64,000 nucleotides of DNA from positions 4,030,001 through 4,094,000 of the forward strand of contig NZ_CP027706.1 in NCBI RefSeq assembly GCF_003850565.1, read 5' to 3'. A model generated the notes under the pieces. It did no database searches. It was not told where the DNA came from and saw nothing but the letters and a program-made list of their open reading frames with translations. The stretch's first letter is position 1. Each line of letters starts with the position of its first letter. Origin of the DNA: Pseudomonas sessilinigenes (GTDB taxonomy: Bacteria > Pseudomonadota > Gammaproteobacteria > Pseudomonadales > Pseudomonadaceae). Shown here one piece after another: positions 28,562 through 36,411 of this stretch. The translations under genes and the position numbers were made by a program.

Positions 28562-29107
28562 TCAGATCTTGGGTGGCCCGGGGTAGCCGCAGTGCGCCCA
28601 GGATTCGGCACGGGTATACCAGGCCATCATCACCAGCTGCAGCAACGAGGCGTGGCCCATGCGCAGCAGCGACAGGTAGCTGTTCTCCCAACGCTTGAGG
28701 AAGTTGCGGATATCGTCTGCGCTGGCATTCTCCCAGCTGCCCCAGATCCCCGTCAGTGGCCCCCGGGTCACGGCCATGCCCAGCACGTCGAACAGCTGCT
28801 GGGTGAGCTTGAGCATTTCCGGCGACAGATGGTTGAGGGCGTTGTCCAGGTTTACCAGGGTAGCGTCGATGGCAGTGGACATCCTGTCCGCTGCCACGGC
28901 GCCTTCGAGCATCACCGGGATCAACGCCCTCAGAAACGGCAGTTCATTGTTGCGCAAGATGGCGAAACCGTTGGCCGGTGTGCTGGCGGAGCAGCCACTG
29001 AGGCTGGCACCCAGGCCGGCGGTGGCCAGGAAAGCACTGGCGCACAGGCCGATTTTCAGCAGGCCGCGCCGTGACAGCGCGGGTGTTTCGGTCAGGCTAG
29101 GGGTCAT
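28562..29107 (-). CDS. Tat-exported small subunit-like protein
   Basis: 181 aa. The N-terminus has a twin-arginine signal, LSRRGLLKIG, followed by a hydrophobic stretch and LSGC, a possible lipobox. The rest is helical, without catalytic motifs, and recalls the gluconate 2-dehydrogenase subunit 3 type of partner of GMC dehydrogenases. It lies between calB and the GMC gene in the same direction. A role in exporting the GMC enzyme (hitchhiker) or forming a complex with it is inferred. ATG 29107 is chosen since it places RR at about residue 13. Confidence 0.65.
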   Translation of the reverse strand: MTPSLTETPALSRRGLLKIGLCASAFLATAGLGASLSGCSASTPANGFAILRNNELPFLRALIPVMLEGAVAADRMSTAIDATLVNLDNALNHLSPEMLKLTQQLFDVLGMAVTRGPLTGIWGSWENASADDIRNFLKRWENSYLSLLRMGHASLLQLVMMAWYTRAESWAHCGYPGPPKI

Positions 29108-29188
29108 TGTTGTTATTACCCTGCGATCTACTGGTTGAGGTCTCTCGAAAAGCGACCGCGCTGGCAGCCGCTCTGCTTTCAACGGCTC

Positions 29189-30619
29189 CTAGCGGATGAA
29201 CAGCTTCTGGATCAGCTTCTGGATCGATGTGCCATAGGGTGGATAGATCAGGCGAGCGGCGTTGAACCGCTGCTTGATGAATACCCCCTTGGCCTTGCTG
29301 AAGGTCAGGAAGCCTTCATGGCCATGGTAGTGCCCCATGCCGGAAGGGCCGATGCCGCCGAACGGCAGGTCGTCCTGGGTCACGTGCAACAAGGTGTCGT
29401 TCATGCAGGCGCCACCGGAATGGGTTTCGGTGAGCACGCGCTGCTGCTCGGCCTTGTCGTAGCCGAAGTAGTACAGCGCCAGGGGGCGAGGCCGTTCGGT
29501 GATATAGGCCAGGGCCTGGTCCAGGGTCTTGTAGGGCACCACGGGCAGGATCGGCCCGAAGATCTCATCCTGCATGACTGTCATGTCATCGGTGACATTG
29601 AGCAGCAGGCTGTGGGGCAGGCGGCGTTCCTGGCCCTGATCGAACAGCGACACCACCTGCGCGCCTTTGCTGGTGGCGTCGCTCAGGTAGCTGTTGAGCC
29701 GCGCCAACTGGCGCTGGTTGATGATGGCGGTGTAGTCGGGGTTGTCCGCCAGGGTCGGGAAGAAGCGGTTCACTACCTGGCGATAGGCCTCGACGAAGGC
29801 GTCCACGCGCTCCTCCGGCACCAGCACATAGTCCGGGGCGACGCAGGTCTGGCCCGCGTTCATGGTCTTGCCGAAAGCGATACGCTCGGCAGCATCCTTG
29901 AGCGGCACGGTATGGGAGACGATGGCCGGGGACTTGCCTCCCAGCTCCAGGGTCACCGGGGTCAGGTTTTCCGCTGCGGCACGCATCACATGCTTGCCGA
30001 TGCTGGTGGCGCCGGTGAACAGCAGGTGGTCCAGGGGCAGCTTGGAAAAGGCCATGCCCACCTCCGCCTCGCCCAGGACCACGCACACCAGGTCTTCGGG
30101 GAAGATCCGCGCCAGCAGTTGCTTGAGCAGCAGGCCGGTGGCGGGGGTCGACTCGCTGAGCTTGAGCATGACCCGGTTGCCGGCGGCCAGGGCTCCGGTC
30201 AGTGGGCCCATGCACAGGAACAGGGGGTAGTTCCAGGGCACGATGACCCCCACCACGCCCAGCGGCTGGTAGATCACCTTGGCTGAAGCCGGCTGGAAGG
30301 CCAGGCCGACGGCGCGGCGGGAGGGTTTCATCCAGCCCTTCAGGTGTTTGCGGGCATAGTGGATGCCATGCAGGCTGGGCATGATTTCTGCCACCAGGGT
30401 TTCATTGGCGCTGCGGTTGCTGAAGTCCTGGCTGATGGCGTCGACCAGCGCCTGGCGTTCATTGCTCAGCAGCTCCTGCAATGCCTTGAGCCATTGGTCG
30501 CGCTGGGCGGCAGGGGGCATCGGGTTGGCGGCATAGGCCCGGCGTTGGGCTTCGAACAGCTCCAGCAGCCCGTCCTGTTGCTGAAGGGAATCCTGTAGGT
30601 AGGCGATTTCGGCAGACAT
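29189..30619 (-). CDS. calB: Coniferyl-aldehyde-type NAD aldehyde dehydrogenase
   Basis: 476 aa. It oxidises an aldehyde, possibly a phenylpropenal or long-chain aldehyde, to the acid. Visible ALDH motifs are the Glu-bearing VTLELGGKSPAIV and the catalytic Cys in NAGQTCVAPDYVL, plus the cofactor region PWNYPLFLCMGPL. The branch resembles coniferyl aldehyde dehydrogenase (class 3-like, with a hydrophobic C-terminus). It faces a TetR gene across a 146-bp gap with a consensus promoter and palindromic operator. Confidence 0.85.
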   Translation of the reverse strand: MSAEIAYLQDSLQQQDGLLELFEAQRRAYAANPMPPAAQRDQWLKALQELLSNERQALVDAISQDFSNRSANETLVAEIMPSLHGIHYARKHLKGWMKPSRRAVGLAFQPASAKVIYQPLGVVGVIVPWNYPLFLCMGPLTGALAAGNRVMLKLSESTPATGLLLKQLLARIFPEDLVCVVLGEAEVGMAFSKLPLDHLLFTGATSIGKHVMRAAAENLTPVTLELGGKSPAIVSHTVPLKDAAERIAFGKTMNAGQTCVAPDYVLVPEERVDAFVEAYRQVVNRFFPTLADNPDYTAIINQRQLARLNSYLSDATSKGAQVVSLFDQGQERRLPHSLLLNVTDDMTVMQDEIFGPILPVVPYKTLDQALAYITERPRPLALYYFGYDKAEQQRVLTETHSGGACMNDTLLHVTQDDLPFGGIGPSGMGHYHGHEGFLTFSKAKGVFIKQRFNAARLIYPPYGTSIQKLIQKLFIR

Positions 30620-30651
30620 GACCGGGCTCCGGTTTTTGTGAGGTGGCTAGT

Positions 30652-30680
30652 TTTTTAGAGCTTATGCTCTAAATTGTCAA
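30652..30680 (-). promoter_or_regulatory. Consensus promoter of calB with a palindromic operator in the spacer
   Basis: On the minus strand, TTGACA (30680-30675) and TAAAAA (30657-30652) are exactly 17 bp apart. The spacer is nearly filled by TTTAGAGC-TTAT-GCTCTAAA (30654-30673 on plus), a perfect 8-bp inverted repeat with a 4-bp centre. A repressor bound there would block RNA polymerase. The divergent TetR protein is the obvious candidate. Confidence 0.75.
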
Positions 30681-30727
30681 TTACCATCCCGTGCCGGTCG
30701 CGATTTATCCCCAGGGGGAATAGGTCG

Positions 30728-30733
30728 TAAAAT
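30728..30733 (+). promoter_or_regulatory. Candidate -10 box of the TetR gene
   Basis: TAAAAT lies 33 bp before the start codon. A weak -35, TTATCC, sits 17 bp upstream (30705-30710). Confidence 0.35.
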
Positions 30734-30765
30734 GCACCCAGTCTTCCGAATTAAAGCCCACATCC

Positions 30766-31437
30766 ATGGCCCCACGTATAAAAACCCGTGAACGCATCGT
30801 CCAGTTCAGCCTGGAGCTCTTCAACCAGCAGGGCGAGCGCAATGTCAGCACCAATCACATTGCCGCGCATATGGAGATATCCCCGGGCAACCTGTACTAC
30901 CACTTCCCCAACAAGCAGGCGATCATCGCCGTACTCTTCGCCGAGTACGAAAGCCTGGTGGACAGCTTCCTGCGTCCGCCTCCCGGGCGGGCGGTCACCG
31001 TAGAGGACAAGCGCTACTACCTGCAGGCCCTGCTGGCGGCCATGTGGCGCTACCGCTTCCTGCACCGGGACCTGGAGCACCTGCTCGACAGCGACCCTGA
31101 GCTGGCGGCGCGTTATCGGCGCTTCTCGCAGCGCTGCCTGATCCAGGGCATGGCCATCTATGGGCGTTTCGTCGATGCCGGGATCATCGCCATGGACAGG
31201 GTGCAGATCGAATCCCTGACCCTCAATGCCTGGATCATCCTCACCTCCTGGGTGCGTTTCTTGTGCACGACTCGCGAGAACTCCACGCACCTGAGCGAGG
31301 AGGCGATCAAGCGTGGCGTCTACCAGGTGCTGGTGCTGGAAGCCGGCTTTGTCACCGAGCAGGCCCGGGAAGCGGTCAACGGACTGTTCGAGGAGTTTTA
31401 CGTGCCTCTGGCCCAAGCCCTGGAAGAAGTGCAGTAG
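30766..31437 (+). CDS. TetR-family transcriptional regulator
   Basis: 223 aa. The N-terminal helix-turn-helix (about residues 7-52) has the family pattern: TRERIVQFSLELFNQQGERN, VSTNHIAAHMEISPGNLYYH and FPNKQAIIAVLF. The C-terminal ligand domain is unlike that of well-known drug regulators. It is divergent from calB and probably represses the calB operon through the palindrome at 30654-30673. The effector may be an aldehyde or alcohol. ATG 30766 is the first of the reading frame. Confidence 0.85.
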   Translation: MAPRIKTRERIVQFSLELFNQQGERNVSTNHIAAHMEISPGNLYYHFPNKQAIIAVLFAEYESLVDSFLRPPPGRAVTVEDKRYYLQALLAAMWRYRFLHRDLEHLLDSDPELAARYRRFSQRCLIQGMAIYGRFVDAGIIAMDRVQIESLTLNAWIILTSWVRFLCTTRENSTHLSEEAIKRGVYQVLVLEAGFVTEQAREAVNGLFEEFYVPLAQALEEVQ

Positions 31438-31472
31438 GATCCAGCTTCGACCCTCATTCACAGGAGCCCGCT

Positions 31473-32327
31473 ATGCCCCTTGCGCAATTGATCAGCCCGC
31501 TAGCCCTGGACCAGAAGCGCCAACAGCCTGGCCTGGTGATTCTGGATTGCCGCTTTGCCCTGGAAGACCCGGACTACGGGCAGCGTTGCTATGCCGAGGG
31601 GCATTTGGCCGGGGCGCATTTCGCCGACCTGAACCGGGATCTCAGTGGGCCGGTGACCAAGGGCGTGACGGGCCGGCATCCGTTGCCGGACCCGGCCCGG
31701 CTGGTGGAGCGCCTGCAAGCCTGGGGGATCGATAACGACAGCGACATCGTGCTGTACGACGATGGCCCCGGCGCTTATGCCGCCCGCGCCTGGTGGCTGC
31801 TGGCCTGGCTGGGCAAGCGTGAGGGCGTGTTTATCCTCGATGGCGGCCTCAAGGCCTGGCATGGCGCTGGCCTGCCGCTGAGCCTGGATGCCCCGCCCCA
31901 TGTCCAGGGGCACTTCAGCGGCCAGCCTGACCACAGCCTGTTGCTGGATGCCGAGCACTTGCAGCGACGCCTGGGCCAGCCGGAGCTGACCCTGCTGGAC
32001 GCTCGGGCATTGCCTCGTTTTCGTGGCGAGGTGGAACCGATCGACCCGGTGGCCGGGCACATTCCCGGGGCACAGTGCGCCGCGTTCACCGACAACCTGG
32101 GCAGCGATGGCCGCTTCCTGCCAGCGCCACAGCTCAAGCAGCGCTTTGCCGAGAAACTCGCTGGGCGTTCACCGGAGCAATTGGTGGCCTATTGCGGCTC
32201 CGGTGTGACGGCCTGTCACAACCTGTTCGCCCTGTGTCTGGCCGGGTACCCGCTGGCCCGGCTGTATGCCGGCTCGTGGAGCGAGTGGATCACCGATCCT
32301 GCGCGGGCCATTGCCACGGGCGACTGA
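31473..32327 (+). CDS. Two-domain rhodanese, 3-mercaptopyruvate sulfurtransferase-like
   Basis: 284 aa. Two tandem rhodanese domains: an inactive N-terminal one and a C-terminal one with the catalytic loop CGSGVTA. The glycine/serine-rich loop is typical of 3-mercaptopyruvate sulfurtransferase (SseA) rather than of thiosulfate rhodanese (CRKGVT). It moves sulfur from mercaptopyruvate to an acceptor. ATG 31473 follows a CAGGAG site. It lies 35 bp after the TetR gene and could be co-transcribed, though a shared role is not evident. Confidence 0.85.
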   Translation: MPLAQLISPLALDQKRQQPGLVILDCRFALEDPDYGQRCYAEGHLAGAHFADLNRDLSGPVTKGVTGRHPLPDPARLVERLQAWGIDNDSDIVLYDDGPGAYAARAWWLLAWLGKREGVFILDGGLKAWHGAGLPLSLDAPPHVQGHFSGQPDHSLLLDAEHLQRRLGQPELTLLDARALPRFRGEVEPIDPVAGHIPGAQCAAFTDNLGSDGRFLPAPQLKQRFAEKLAGRSPEQLVAYCGSGVTACHNLFALCLAGYPLARLYAGSWSEWITDPARAIATGD

Positions 32328-32418
32328 GCCCGCTATTGCCAGAGTTCGCCTCTCATTGCGCAAGTTTGTGGAGTGCGCGAGCTGATACCGGCCGGAGCCT
32401 CACCAGGCACGGCCGGGT

Positions 32419-33252
32419 TCAGTGGCCTTGCAGGGCACTGCGGTAGGCCGCAGGCGCGACCCCATAGACCTGCTTGAACTGCCGGCTGAGGTGGCTCTGG
32501 TCGGCGAAGCCCAGTTGCGTCGCCACTTCTAGTGGCAAACAGCCTTCGCGCAGTAGGGCCCGAGCCTTGGCGATGCGTTGCTGCATCAGCCAGGTATGGG
32601 GAGGAATGCCGGTGGCATGGCGGAACACCCGGGCAAAGTGGAAGGGCGACAGGTTCACTGCCGCAGCCAGCTCTTCCAGGGACGGCGGTGCTGCCAACTG
32701 CTCACGCAATAGTTCCTTGGCCTGGACTATGGCCCGGTGCTCCTGCCCAGGCGCCTTCGGCGCCTTGACCCTGGCATGACGCTGGAGCAGCAGGAGCAGC
32801 ATTTCACGCCATTGGGTCTGCTGTTGCAAAGCCGTGGCAGGGCTTTCCAGCAAGTGGTGCAGGCAGGTGAATCCCTTGACCAGGTCCGGGTCGCGGTAGA
32901 GGGTCGCGCCAAATGCCGGCAGGTTGCTGTTGGGCAGGCCCAGTTCGCCGAGCAGGCCGAGCACCTGCTGGTTGTCTGGGTAGAAGGCTCGGTACAGCCA
33001 GCCGTCCTCGGTACCCTTGGCCCCGGTGTGCAGTTCGTCGGGGTTGATCAGCACCAGGGTGCCGCTACCCGCCAGGTGCTCGGCGCCGCGATAGCGGTAG
33101 CGCTGGGCCCCGGCCATGATCATGCCGATCACGAAACCGTCATGCACGTGGGGTACGAAACGATGCTCGATGTAGCGCGCCGAGAGCAGCTCGACGCCTG
33201 TCAGCGGGGCGGTCTGCCAGAATCGGATCGATTCGCGGGCGGGACTATCCAT
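32419..33252 (-). CDS. AraC-family transcriptional regulator
   Basis: 277 aa. The N-terminal cupin-type sensor domain (IEHRFVPHVHDGFVIGMIMAG) is followed by a double helix-turn-helix at the C-terminus: LEELAAAVNLSPFHFARVF and PLEVATQLGFADQSHLSRQF. The architecture matches the AraC_binding/HTH_18 group. ATG 33252 overlaps the 3' end of the YheT-like gene by 8 bp. Target genes are unknown. Confidence 0.85.
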   Translation of the reverse strand: MDSPARESIRFWQTAPLTGVELLSARYIEHRFVPHVHDGFVIGMIMAGAQRYRYRGAEHLAGSGTLVLINPDELHTGAKGTEDGWLYRAFYPDNQQVLGLLGELGLPNSNLPAFGATLYRDPDLVKGFTCLHHLLESPATALQQQTQWREMLLLLLQRHARVKAPKAPGQEHRAIVQAKELLREQLAAPPSLEELAAAVNLSPFHFARVFRHATGIPPHTWLMQQRIAKARALLREGCLPLEVATQLGFADQSHLSRQFKQVYGVAPAAYRSALQGH

Positions 33253-34246
33253 GGCGCCCCAGGCCTGCCAGCCATTGTGGAATGCGCCGCTCCAGGTAAT
33301 AGCCGGGGTGCTTGAGGGTGCCTTCGACGAACCCGACATGCCCGCCCCTGGCTTGTAGCTCGAAGTGGGTACTGGCCGACAGCTCGCTGGCTTCGGGCAG
33401 GCTGTGGCGGAAGACGAAAGGATCATCCGCAGCCTGGATGATCAGGGTCGGGGTGCGGATCTCCCCCAGGAAGTAGCGGCTGGAGGCGCGCCGGTAATAG
33501 TCCTGGGCGTCGGCGAAACCATGCAGTGGTGCGGTGACCCGGCCATCGAAATCCCAGAAGGTGCGCATCTTGGTCAGCGGTCCCAGTTGTGCCAGGGTCG
33601 CCAGTCCGTCATGGCGGCCGTCGTGCTGGAACTGGCGCTGCTTGTCCTTGATGTAGGCCAGCATCTCGCGCATGAAGTGCGCTTGGTAGACCCTGGAGAA
33701 ACCCTGGCCGATCCGGTCGGCGCACTGGTCCAGGCGAAAGGGTACCGAGACCGCCGCGGCTCCTTGCAGTGGGCTGGCGCTGCCGGTTTCCCCCAGGTAC
33801 TTGAGCAGCACGTTGCCCCCCAGGGAGTAGCCCACGGCGTACAGCGGTGCCTGGGGACGCCTGGCCTGCAGGTGGGCGATGGCCGAGGCCAGGTCTTCGC
33901 TGGCACCGGAGTGATAGCTGCGCGGCAGCAGGTTGGGTTCGCCCGAGCAACCACGCCAGTTCAGCGCGGCGCTGGCCCAGCCGCGGGCGGCGAGCGCCTG
34001 TTGCAGGCCGGCCACGTAGGGTGAGTTGGAGGAGCCGGTCAGGCCATGCAGTACCAGTACCAAGGGTGAATCGGCACTATGGGGGCCGTGCCAGTCGAGA
34101 TCGAGGAAGTCGCCGTCCTCCAGCCACAGGCGCTCGCGCTGGCGTTCCAGGTGCGTGGTGGGGCGCCACAGCGGGCCCCACAAGGTCTGCAGGTGCGGAT
34201 TGCCAAGGCCGAAGGCAGGGGTGAAGCGATCAGGCGAATCGGACAC
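33245..34246 (-). CDS. YheT-like alpha/beta hydrolase
   Basis: About 333 aa. The catalytic triad is visible as GYSLGGN (nucleophile Ser), the Asp in AADDPFV and the His in RGGHVGFVEG. The N-terminal GLGNPHLQTLWGPL and VLVLHGLTGSSNSPYV are hallmarks of the YheT/ABHD1-3 family, whose substrates are unclear (carboxylester or lipid hydrolysis). The start is probably GTG 34246. An upstream GTG at 34273 falls inside a hairpin (34270-34289) and is unlikely. Confidence 0.8.
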   Translation of the reverse strand: MSDSPDRFTPAFGLGNPHLQTLWGPLWRPTTHLERQRERLWLEDGDFLDLDWHGPHSADSPLVLVLHGLTGSSNSPYVAGLQQALAARGWASAALNWRGCSGEPNLLPRSYHSGASEDLASAIAHLQARRPQAPLYAVGYSLGGNVLLKYLGETGSASPLQGAAAVSVPFRLDQCADRIGQGFSRVYQAHFMREMLAYIKDKQRQFQHDGRHDGLATLAQLGPLTKMRTFWDFDGRVTAPLHGFADAQDYYRRASSRYFLGEIRTPTLIIQAADDPFVFRHSLPEASELSASTHFELQARGGHVGFVEGTLKHPGYYLERRIPQWLAGLGRHG

Positions 34247-34269
34247 GGGGAGGATCTCTAGGCAGCGGT

Positions 34270-34289
34270 GCACAGCCCGGGGGCTGTGC
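34270..34289 (-). terminator. Inverted repeat after rsmD
   Basis: GCACAGCC (34270-34277) and GGCTGTGC (34282-34289) form a perfect 8-bp stem with a CGGG loop. It lies just beyond the rsmD stop on the minus strand and could end or attenuate its message before the YheT-like gene. Confidence 0.5.
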
Positions 34290-34300
34290 TTGCAGCCGGC

Positions 34301-34921
34301 TTAAGCGGCGTTGTCCGCCATACGTTGCCACAACGCGTAATGCACTTGCCCGGATTTTTGCTCACGATGCAGGCGCCAGCGTGCCGGCAGGCCCAGGGTC
34401 GAGGGCGCTGCCTCGCTTTCGGTGTAGATCCAGGCATCGTCCGCCAGCCAGCCACGCTCTTCCAGCAAGGCACAGGCCGCGGGTAGCAGGTTCTGGTTGA
34501 ACGGTGGGTCGAGGAAAGCCAGGTCGAAGGCGGTGGCCGGTTGGGTTTCCAGATAACGCAAGGCGTCGGCCGTTTGTACCTGGCCGACGGTGCAGCGCAG
34601 GGTACCCAGGTGTTCGCGCAGGCTGGACACCGCAATGCTGCTGCTATCGAGCGCCAGGCCCGAGGCAGCACCGCGGGACAGGGCTTCGAGGAACACCGCG
34701 CCGCTGCCGGCGAACAGGTCGATCACCTTGGCCCCGGGTACATAGGGTGCGAGCCAGTTGAACAGGGTCTCGCGCACCCGGTCCGGGGTCGGGCGCAGGC
34801 CCGGCAGGTCGGGGAAGCTCAGCTTGCGGCTGCGCCACTCGCCGCCGATGATGCGCAGCTGGCCCACGCCGTTGTGCTGGTTGTGGACGGGTTTCTTGCT
34901 GGGACGGGCTGGACGGGCCAT
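34301..34921 (-). CDS. rsmD: 16S rRNA (guanine-966-N2) methyltransferase
   Basis: 206 aa. The SAM-dependent enzyme modifies G966 in the 30S subunit. It shows the family blocks LRIIGGEWRSRKLSFPDLPGLRPTPDRVRETLFNWL, DLFAGSGAVFLEALSRGA for SAM binding, and the catalytic LDPPFN. The start ATG 34921 overlaps the preceding M16 gene by one base, so the three leftward genes (two M16 and rsmD) are probably one operon, divergent from ftsY, as in P. aeruginosa. Confidence 0.95.
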   Translation of the reverse strand: MARPARPSKKPVHNQHNGVGQLRIIGGEWRSRKLSFPDLPGLRPTPDRVRETLFNWLAPYVPGAKVIDLFAGSGAVFLEALSRGAASGLALDSSSIAVSSLREHLGTLRCTVGQVQTADALRYLETQPATAFDLAFLDPPFNQNLLPAACALLEERGWLADDAWIYTESEAAPSTLGLPARWRLHREQKSGQVHYALWQRMADNAA

Positions 34922-36411
34922 CAGTGCTCCGGAACCCCGAGCGGTTGCTCGGCGGGTTTGTCAGTAGGGGGTGGTAGCGGCTTCTGGGCGACGGTCGGGC
35001 CGGCGCTGACGATGACCATCTTGTCGACGCTAAGGTGCTTGTTCATGGCGGCCTTGACCTGTTCCACCGTCAGCTCCTGGGATTGACGCATAAAGTCCTC
35101 CAGGTAGCTCAGTGGCAGATTGTAGAAGCCCATGGCGCCCAGTTGGCCGACGATATCGGCGTTGCTGGCGGTGGACAGCGGGAAGCTGCCGGCCAGTTCA
35201 CGCTTGGCGTCGTCCAGTTCTTTCTGGGTCGGGCCGTTCTTCAGGTAGTCGGCGAATACATCTTGCACCAGCTTGAGGGTGCCTTCGCTCATCTCGGCAC
35301 GGGTCTGCAGATTGATCATGAACGGGCCGCGGACCTGCATCGGGGTGAAGCCGGAGTAGACGCCGTAGGTCAGGCCGCGCTTCTCGCGCACTTCGCTCAT
35401 CAGCCGGGTGCCGAAACCGCCACCGCCGAGAATCTGGTTGCCCAGGGATACCGCAGCGTAGTCCGGGTCGTCACGGTCGATGCCCAGTTGCGCCAGCAGC
35501 AGGTTGGTCTGGCTCGATGGGAACTCGATGTGGCCGACGCTGGCCTTGGGTTCTACGGGCTGCTCGATCTTCGCCAGGGCCGGGCCCTTGGGCAGGGCGG
35601 CGGAAACCTGGGCGGCAATCGCCTCGGCGTCGCTGCGCGAGAGGTCGCCCACCAGGGCGATCACCCCATTGCTGGCGGTATAGGCCTTGGCGTGGAACGC
35701 CTGCAGTTGCGCCAGGCTAATGCCCGGAACGCTCTTGGCGTTGCCTTCGCTGGCGTGAGCATAGGGATGGCTGCCGTACAGGCGCTGCATCAGCTCCAGG
35801 CTGGCCAACTTGCCGGGGTTCTGTTTCTGGTACTCGAAGCCGGCGAGCAGCTGGTTCTTGATCCGGGCCAGGGAGTCGGCGGGGAAGGTCGGCCTGCCCA
35901 CCACTTCGGCAAACAGCTTCAGTGCCGGCTGGCGTTTATCCACCGCGCTGAGGCTACGCAGCGAGACCACGGCCATGTCCTTGTAGGCGCCGTTGCCGAT
36001 ATCCGCCCCCAGGCTTTCAAAGCCTTGGGCGATGGCGCCCACATCCTTACCGGCCACGCCCTCGTTGAGCATGGCGTTGGTCAGCAGGGCCAGGCCGGAG
36101 GTGTTGCCATCCTGGCTGCTGCCGGCGGCGAAGATCAGGCGCATGTCGAACATCGGCAGCTCGCGGGCCTCGACAAACAGCACCTTGGCGCCTTCGGCGG
36201 TGCTCCAGGTCTGCACATTGAGGTTGCGGTGGCTGGGAGCCTTGCCATCGAGCTCGGCCAGAGATTGCAGCTTCTGGCTGCTCTTGGCGTTGTCCAGGGC
36301 CTGGCTGGCATTGCTTTCGCCGGATCGCGAGAGGTACAGGCCGCCGGCGGTGAGCAGGGCCGCCAATGCGGCGCCCAGCAGGATCGGTGAAGCATTCTTG
36401 CGCTTATTCAT
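34921..36411 (-). CDS. M16-family peptidase homologue without the zinc motif
   Basis: 496 aa. The N-terminus has a membrane signal (ILLGAALAALLTAGGLYLS). Both M16 domains are present, but the HxxEH zinc site is missing: at that place the chain reads SGLALLTNAML. The C-terminal domain keeps the RGLTYGVYSGF block (R-Y pair) of M16 partners. It is therefore the non-catalytic subunit, and probably pairs with the active protease encoded just upstream. It overlaps that gene by 8 bp. The pair likely works in the periplasm. Confidence 0.85.
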   Translation of the reverse strand: MNKRKNASPILLGAALAALLTAGGLYLSRSGESNASQALDNAKSSQKLQSLAELDGKAPSHRNLNVQTWSTAEGAKVLFVEARELPMFDMRLIFAAGSSQDGNTSGLALLTNAMLNEGVAGKDVGAIAQGFESLGADIGNGAYKDMAVVSLRSLSAVDKRQPALKLFAEVVGRPTFPADSLARIKNQLLAGFEYQKQNPGKLASLELMQRLYGSHPYAHASEGNAKSVPGISLAQLQAFHAKAYTASNGVIALVGDLSRSDAEAIAAQVSAALPKGPALAKIEQPVEPKASVGHIEFPSSQTNLLLAQLGIDRDDPDYAAVSLGNQILGGGGFGTRLMSEVREKRGLTYGVYSGFTPMQVRGPFMINLQTRAEMSEGTLKLVQDVFADYLKNGPTQKELDDAKRELAGSFPLSTASNADIVGQLGAMGFYNLPLSYLEDFMRQSQELTVEQVKAAMNKHLSVDKMVIVSAGPTVAQKPLPPPTDKPAEQPLGVPEH

